Shown: piece after piece, positions 4,720 to 8,289 of the stretch
Layout: each line of letters opens with the position of its first letter
How positions within the stretch are numbered: position 1 is the first letter of the stretch
Assembly: GCA_038236965.1 (NCBI GenBank)
Contig: JBBRZF010000157.1
Location: forward strand, 1 to 8,289
Origin: JBBRZF01 sp038236965
GTDB lineage: Bacteria; Acidobacteriota; Terriglobia; Terriglobales; Acidobacteriaceae
Direction: 5' to 3'
Length of the DNA: 8,289 nucleotides
The notes under the pieces: model-generated
Databases searched by the model: none
Seen by the model: the letters and a program-made list of their open reading frames with translations, nothing else
What the model was told of the DNA's origin: nothing
Program-made: the position numbers and the translations under genes

Positions 4720-6294
4720 ATGGTAGCGCGCAAAGCAAAGCAGCAATCCATTGCGCTTGCCGCTGTGATGGTTCTGCTCTTGGGGATCGGTCTTTGGGCA
4801 GGGCCGCAACAGCCGGTGAAGACGCAGTCGAGCCACGGCAACGCGACGGCAGGCAGAACGCAGCAAGCCGCGCAAACTTCGAAACCGCAGTCGCAAACCT
4901 CGCAAACTTCACAACAACCTGACCAGGGCATGGACACCGCGGCACGCATCTCGCAGGAGTTAAAGGCGGCGCACATCCAGCAGCGCGGCGCAACAAGCTA
5001 CATGCCTGTTGCGGATGAAGCGCAATTGGCAGACGTAATGGCCAAGATGAAGTCGGCTAAACCGGGGATTGAGCAGAAGCAGAGGTCGTTGCTGGAGCAG
5101 CGGTACGACTTGTCTGACCGTTCATCTGCCGGCGCGAAGATGTCCAGGGGCAAGCCTCTACAAGAAGGCGTTCGTGTGAAGCTCGCGTCCGGCATGACCT
5201 GGGAAAAACTGGCGATGATGACTCCAGACCAGATCAGGGAACAGGGCACGCTCCCGCAAGGATTCTTGCCCTTGCCGCATCCAAACCATGATGAAGGCGG
5301 CATGTTGTTCCCAAAGTTCCACATCACCGAAGTGAAGCTGCAAACCGGTCGAGACCTGACGCGGTACGACCTGGACTTCGATATCCCGGATCATTTTCTG
5401 CCGGAATTTCCAGCACCAATCTATCTGACAACGCGTCTGGATCTTGGCGATGTATCGCAAGGCAAACTGGTAACGTCGGAAAATTTTTTCGAACTATTCA
5501 GCGGCATCCTTAATCCGAAGCAACTTGATGGCTTGCGTTTGTTGCTCACTCCGTTTCCGCAGCAGCAGTTCAATCTGACGAATGATCGCAGGTCGGAGCT
5601 TCCGAGCATGGGCGTGTCGTGTTTCGATTGCCACCAGAACGGGCACACGAATGCCGGGACGCACTTGGTCGGCGATATTCGTCCGCAGGCGTTCCGGCAC
5701 CGTCTCGGTACGCCTTCGCTGCGCGGACTGAATGTGCAGCGATTGTTCGGTTCTCAACGCGCGCTGAAAACCGTGGAAGACTTTACGCAGTTCGAACAGC
5801 GGGCTGCCTATTTCGATGGCGACCCTGTGATCGCGACGAAGAAGGGAGTGAACGTACTGGAGCGCGGAAGCCAAATCCATGATATGGCGGAGTTCCAGGA
5901 GTTGCTGGACTTTCCGCCGGCACCGAAGCTGAACGTGTTTGGACTACTCGACGAAACGAAGGCGTCGCCGGCGGAGGTTCGCGGGCAGCAGGTATTCTTC
6001 GGAAAAGGCCAATGCGGACAATGCCACCAGGCTCCGTATTACACCGACAACAACATGCACAACCTGCAGACAGAGCGCTTCTACAAAGCGCACATGATCA
6101 ACAAAATGGCCGCTGCCGCGGATGGGCCCATCAAGACTTTCCCATTGCGTGGCATCAAGGACTCGCCACCCTATCTGCATGACGACCGTCTGCTAACGCT
6201 GGAGGACACGGTAGAGTTCTTCAACCTTGTCCTTGGAGTGAAACTGTCTCCACAAGAGAAGGCCGACCTTGTGTCGTTTATGAAGGCACTGTAG
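4720..6294 (+). CDS. Exported dihaem c-type protein of the MauG / cytochrome c peroxidase type
   Basis: A 524-residue electron-transfer or peroxidase-like protein acting outside the cytoplasm. Residues 9-27 form an uncleaved anchor or signal segment (a LWA|G site is possible), followed by a Gln/Thr/Ser-rich stretch (33-68) and an N-terminal region (about 70-290) with no motif I recognise. Two haem sites follow: CFDCH (301-305) and CGQCH (432-436). GTPSLRG (330-336), then FPLRGIKDSPPYLHDD (474-489) and TLEDTVEFFN (493-502), match the C-terminal signature of the dihaem peroxidase/MauG family. Family members are commonly nearer 300-400 residues, so the long N-terminal part is notable. At the place where I expect the sixth haem ligand (Met in peroxidases, Tyr in MauG), F501 is found; this alignment is from memory. 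The ATG at 4720 has AAAGGAG at 4708-4714. It ends in TAG and is followed by a terminator. No convincing promoter is visible in the gap upstream. The true substrate is unknown. Confidence 0.87.
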   Translation: MVARKAKQQSIALAAVMVLLLGIGLWAGPQQPVKTQSSHGNATAGRTQQAAQTSKPQSQTSQTSQQPDQGMDTAARISQELKAAHIQQRGATSYMPVADEAQLADVMAKMKSAKPGIEQKQRSLLEQRYDLSDRSSAGAKMSRGKPLQEGVRVKLASGMTWEKLAMMTPDQIREQGTLPQGFLPLPHPNHDEGGMLFPKFHITEVKLQTGRDLTRYDLDFDIPDHFLPEFPAPIYLTTRLDLGDVSQGKLVTSENFFELFSGILNPKQLDGLRLLLTPFPQQQFNLTNDRRSELPSMGVSCFDCHQNGHTNAGTHLVGDIRPQAFRHRLGTPSLRGLNVQRLFGSQRALKTVEDFTQFEQRAAYFDGDPVIATKKGVNVLERGSQIHDMAEFQELLDFPPAPKLNVFGLLDETKASPAEVRGQQVFFGKGQCGQCHQAPYYTDNNMHNLQTERFYKAHMINKMAAAADGPIKTFPLRGIKDSPPYLHDDRLLTLEDTVEFFNLVLGVKLSPQEKADLVSFMKAL

Positions 6295-6320
6295 CCGCGG
6301 AGATGTTGGAGAGCAGAAAC

Positions 6321-6348
6321 GCCCCGTCAAATAGGCGGGGCATTTTTT
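6321..6348 (+). terminator. Rho-independent terminator after the dihaem gene
   Basis: GCCCCGTC (6321-6328) pairs with GGCGGGGC (6334-6341), eight pairs with one G-T wobble and an AAATA loop, followed by CA and six Ts (6343-6348). It starts 26 bases past the stop at 6294. Confidence 0.9.
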
Positions 6349-6394
6349 GTTGAAGAGAGGCGATGCTAAGATTTGTCGCGAGGAAAGTGAAACG

Positions 6395-6871
6395 ATGGAC
6401 AGCAAATTAAACGTGCGCGTGGCGACCGCGAATGACCGGGCCGACATCATTGCCCTGGTCAATGCGGCCTTCACGGTGGAAACGTTTTTCGAAGGCACTC
6501 GTACCGACGACGACCGACTGACCGAAATGATGGGGACGCGCGACTTCCTGGTCGGAGAGGAAGGTGGCCGAATCCTGGCTTCCGTGAGCACAGAGGTACG
6601 AGACGAGCGCGGCTACTTTGGGATGCTGGCCGTGGATCCCTCGCAACAGGGAAGAGGCCTGGGACGAGTGATGGTGGAAGCCGCCGAGGCTCATCTGCGA
6701 CAGCGTGGTTGCGAAGTCGTGGATATCACGGTTCTCAGCCTGCGTCCGGAATTGCCCGGTTACTATCGCAAACTCGGTTACGTGCAGACCGGAGTGGAAG
6801 AGTTCCATCCCTCGCGACCATTCAAGGACGGAGTGGAGTGTATCGCCATGGTCATGACAAAAGAGTTATAG
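6395..6871 (+). CDS. GNAT-family N-acetyltransferase
   Basis: A 158-residue cytoplasmic acetyltransferase, the normal size for a single GNAT domain, which moves an acetyl group from acetyl-CoA to an amine on a small molecule or protein. Seen: VRVATANDRADIIALVNAAF at 7-26 (typical first strand and helix), GMLAVDP (76-82), then the acetyl-CoA pyrophosphate loop QQGRGLG (84-90), and near the end GYYRKLGYV (122-130), which closes the fold. The acceptor cannot be told from the sequence. The ATG at 6395 is chosen because AGGAAA (6381-6386) lies eight bases upstream; the frame also opens at a TTG at 6347, but that lies inside the preceding terminator's T-run. An extended -10-like TGCTAAGAT (6364-6372) lacks a good -35. 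It ends in TAG, ten bases before the shared terminator. Confidence 0.92.
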   Translation: MDSKLNVRVATANDRADIIALVNAAFTVETFFEGTRTDDDRLTEMMGTRDFLVGEEGGRILASVSTEVRDERGYFGMLAVDPSQQGRGLGRVMVEAAEAHLRQRGCEVVDITVLSLRPELPGYYRKLGYVQTGVEEFHPSRPFKDGVECIAMVMTKEL

Positions 6872-6907
6872 GCAAAGCAAAAGCCCCGGATTCCGGGGCT
6901 TGTCTTT
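6872..6907. terminator. Bidirectional terminator between convergent genes
   Basis: AAGCCCCGG (6881-6889) and CCGGGGCTT (6893-6901) form a perfect 9-bp stem with an ATT loop. On the plus strand it is followed by a T-rich stretch (TTGTCTTT), and on the minus strand by TTTTGCTTTG, so it can stop both the acetyltransferase and the anti-sigma transcripts. Confidence 0.9.
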
Positions 6908-6923
6908 GAGGAAGCAATGTCAG

Positions 6924-7196
6924 CTATTTCGGTTCGGATTTGGAGGGCTCACTGGGTTGTGCATGAGCGCCCTTGCATTTTTCAATGATTGCCGAACGAA
7001 GGCGGACGCGCAAATCGTCGGGAAGTTCGTAGATCTTCGAATCACGATAGATCTCGATGGTTCGTTTCGTGGTATCGCAAACTACATAGCAGTTGTGGCA
7101 CCACTGTAGATGATCTTCCAGCTCGGCTTTCGTCCGTGCATCCATGGACTGGTCGAGGTAGTCGGTAAGCTCTTGGAGAAACTCAGAGCAGGTCAC
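6924..7196 (-). CDS. Soluble zinc-type anti-sigma factor (ZAS / zf-HC2)
   Basis: A 90-residue partner that likely holds the ECF sigma factor inactive until a signal arrives. The zinc motif is H29-x3-C33-x2-C36, with C3 as the probable fourth ligand, as in ZAS-domain anti-sigma factors. Helices at 4-30 and 38-75 are the expected sigma-contacting parts. C40 and C74 are extra cysteines. There is no membrane segment, so it is cytoplasmic, unlike many anti-sigma factors; the acid/Ser-rich end (PSEPSKSEPK) is probably loose. The start is GTG at 7196, overlapping the sigma gene's stop as GTGA (7196-7193), which suggests translational coupling and balanced amounts. It ends in TAG before the bidirectional terminator. 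The zinc site and all-Cys ligands leave room for redox sensing as in RsrA-type proteins, but that is inference. Confidence 0.9.
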   Translation of the reverse strand: MTCSEFLQELTDYLDQSMDARTKAELEDHLQWCHNCYVVCDTTKRTIEIYRDSKIYELPDDLRVRLRSAIIEKCKGAHAQPSEPSKSEPK

Positions 7197-7816
7197 GGTT
7201 TGCCATCTCCATCGCGTTTAAAATACTTACTCAAACGTTCCCTCAATTGCAGGCGAGCACGCAGCAAGCGGCTCTTTACGGCCGGAACGCTCAGATCCAG
7301 CGCTTCCGCCGTTTCCTCGGTTGAAAGCCCTTCCACGTCGCGCAGTACAAAGACTGTGCGGAAGCCGGTGGGCAATCCCTGTATCGTCTTCCCGAGAATA
7401 TCCTTCAACTCTGCCTGGTTATACTGCTGCTCGGGATTCGGCGACCAATCGGCCACTTCCCGCGGCATGCTGTCTTCCTCGGTCTTGATGTCCTCATCCA
7501 GCGATACCATCCGTTCGGGACGGCGACGCCGCAATCGCATGAGGGCTTCATTGACCGCGATCCGAACCAACCAGGTATAAAACTTTGACTGGCCCTGGAA
7601 CTGCCCAAGATTCGTATAAGCCTTCAGGAACGCGTCCTGTACGACATCTTCCGCGTCTTCGCGGTTTTGCGTGATGTGGTTCGCAATGCGAAACACATTA
7701 CGGTCGTAACGCTTGACGAGTTCTTCGAAGGCGCCGATGTCACCAGCTTTTGCGGCTGCTACTAGAGCGGCCTCGTCGCTAGTGGGCTCTCCTACTTTGG
7801 ATTCGATTGCTTCCAT
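7193..7816 (-). CDS. ECF-type RNA polymerase sigma factor
   Basis: A 207-residue alternative sigma factor of the sigma70 ECF group. Region 2 (about 27-99) is clear: FEELVKRYDRNVFRIANHI, then DAEDVVQDAFLKAY (54-67) and FYTWLVRIAVNEALMRLRRR (79-98), the -10 binding and core-binding helices. An acidic linker (104-133) follows. Region 4 (about 139-195), LPTGFRTVFVLRDVEGLSTE and then EALDLSVPAVKSRLLRARLQ (171-190), carries the helix-turn-helix for the -35. There is no region 1 or 3. The ATG at 7816 is chosen from the start of similarity, but it has no good SD; a GTG five codons upstream (7831) has GGAAAG about 11 bases before it and is an alternative. The frame is open much further, but this adds only sequence unlike the family. 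The zinc anti-sigma gene follows with a 4-base overlap. Its stop, TGA, is the only non-TAG stop among the complete genes. The target promoter sequence is unknown. Confidence 0.93.
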   Translation of the reverse strand: MEAIESKVGEPTSDEAALVAAAKAGDIGAFEELVKRYDRNVFRIANHITQNREDAEDVVQDAFLKAYTNLGQFQGQSKFYTWLVRIAVNEALMRLRRRRPERMVSLDEDIKTEEDSMPREVADWSPNPEQQYNQAELKDILGKTIQGLPTGFRTVFVLRDVEGLSTEETAEALDLSVPAVKSRLLRARLQLRERLSKYFKRDGDGKP

Positions 7817-7930
7817 ACGGTTTCGATTCACGATTTTCGTGGCTTTCCAAAAACAGGACGGAATTTTCCTGGAGTGGTAAGCCGAATACCTGAGACCAAT
7901 TGTAACGGCTGGCATCGACTTGCGGGAAGC

Positions 7931-7966
7931 CCTGTCGGAAAAGACAGGCCAAAACCGGAAATCCGG
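7931..7966. other. Two small hairpins in the divergent intergenic region
   Basis: CCTGTC (7931-7936) with GACAGG (7943-7948) encloses GGAAAA, and CCGG (7955-7958) with CCGG (7963-7966) encloses AAAT. They sit in the 253 bases between the sigma gene and the divergent gene, and would lie in the sigma leader if its promoter is upstream of them. No clear sigma-operon promoter was found. A third small stem, CACGA/TCGTG (7829-7841), lies just upstream of the sigma ATG and overlaps the alternative GTG. Confidence 0.4.
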
Positions 7967-8002
7967 GATGCTTCTGGTGCACAATCTTGTACCAGCGTGT
8001 CG

Positions 8003-8031
8003 TTGACAGCGGGCGCGAAGCAAATCATAAT
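8003..8031 (+). promoter_or_regulatory. Strong sigma70-type promoter for the right-edge gene
   Basis: A perfect TTGACA (8003-8008), a 17-base spacer and CATAAT (8026-8031), which matches the -10 consensus at five of six positions. Transcription would begin near 8038, giving a leader of about 32 bases that holds AGGAAAGG (8052-8059). Confidence 0.75.
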
Positions 8032-8069
8032 CCGCTGACAGCCCGGAACTCAGGAAAGGTCTCCCGCAC

Positions 8070-8289
8070 ATGGCGGACTCTAGAACAATTCGCGAGACAT
8101 TGGAACGCGCCGTCGGGGAAGTGTTGGACGCGCGCATGGGTGAAATGCGGAGAGAGCTGATCTCCCGCGTCGCGAGAGAACTGGAACCTGCGCTGGCCGT
8201 CGCGCCCGGAAGCGCGCCAATCGACCTTCTGAACGCCGCCATCCACAGCGTTCAGGACGCGGTATCGCAAGCAGACATTCTGCGTGCCA
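8070..8289 (+). CDS. Helical/coiled-coil protein, N-terminal fragment
   Basis: Seventy-three codons are visible before the window ends. The sequence is Ala/Glu/Arg-rich and helical: IRETLERAVGEVLDARMGEM at 7-26, then RELISRVARELEPALAVA (28-45), and after a short APGSAP linker, IDLLNAAIHSVQDAVSQAD (52-70). There is no signal peptide and no Cys. The ATG at 8070 has AGGAAAGG at 8052-8059 and a strong promoter at 8003-8031, so the reading frame is well supported though the family is not. It may be the N-terminus of a larger protein with a sensory domain further on, but that part lies outside the window. Confidence 0.65.
   Translation, partial: MADSRTIRETLERAVGEVLDARMGEMRRELISRVARELEPALAVAPGSAPIDLLNAAIHSVQDAVSQADILRA

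Noticed and set aside
3618..4976. 452-codon minus-strand frame, longer than the lectin gene it overlaps
   Set aside because: It would cross the strong terminator at 4577-4606 and the start of the dihaem gene. The opposite strand carries six QxW repeats and matched Cys pairs. Its Thr/Val repeats are the mirror of the DRDR repeat.
7193..8242. 349-codon version of the sigma factor
   Set aside because: The extra 142 residues are unlike any ECF sigma factor and overlap the divergent promoter and the start of the plus-strand gene at 8070.

Overview
The window looks like ordinary chromosomal DNA from a moderately GC-rich free-living bacterium. The mix of genes suggests an Acidobacteriota (Terriglobia-like) soil bacterium: a secreted glycine-zipper protein with a Pro/Tyr/Arg-rich tail, a large MauG-like dihaem protein, a secreted double-trefoil lectin and an ECF sigma/anti-sigma pair. 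That lineage is inferred from gene style only. I see no phage, transposon, CRISPR or conjugation genes. Genes are short transcription units with clear Shine-Dalgarno (SD) sites and several strong hairpin terminators.

Left part (1-1862). A Cys/Met-metabolism PLP enzyme on the minus strand runs off the left edge. Behind it on the same strand is an isochorismatase-like cysteine hydrolase. Its upstream region holds a small four-unit heptamer repeat. A good sigma70-type promoter then drives a complete tRNA-Gln(CTG) gene on the plus strand, with an encoded CCA end.

Middle (1904-4606). An exported glycine-zipper protein on the minus strand has an unusual upstream region: a 22-bp operator-like dyad and a hairpin that would cover part of its SD. 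A 66-residue helical protein, also on the minus strand, is divergent from a secreted protein with two ricin-type beta-trefoil domains joined by an Asp-Arg linker. The linker is built from a 12-bp tandem repeat. A near-perfect terminator closes the lectin gene.

Right part (4720-8289). A 524-residue exported protein with two c-type haem motifs is followed by a terminator, then a GNAT acetyltransferase. A bidirectional terminator separates the latter from the convergent ECF sigma factor/zinc anti-sigma operon, whose two genes overlap by 4 bases (GTGA). Divergent from the sigma gene, behind a textbook TTGACA-N17-CATAAT promoter, is the start of a coiled-coil-like protein that runs off the right edge.

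The genes do not form one pathway. A possible theme is the cell envelope and stress: three exported proteins and one ECF sigma/anti-sigma switch. Seven of the eight complete protein genes end in TAG, which is unusual. No gene-free stretch exceeds 300 bases; the longest is the 253 bases between the two divergent genes at the right end, which holds a promoter and two hairpins.
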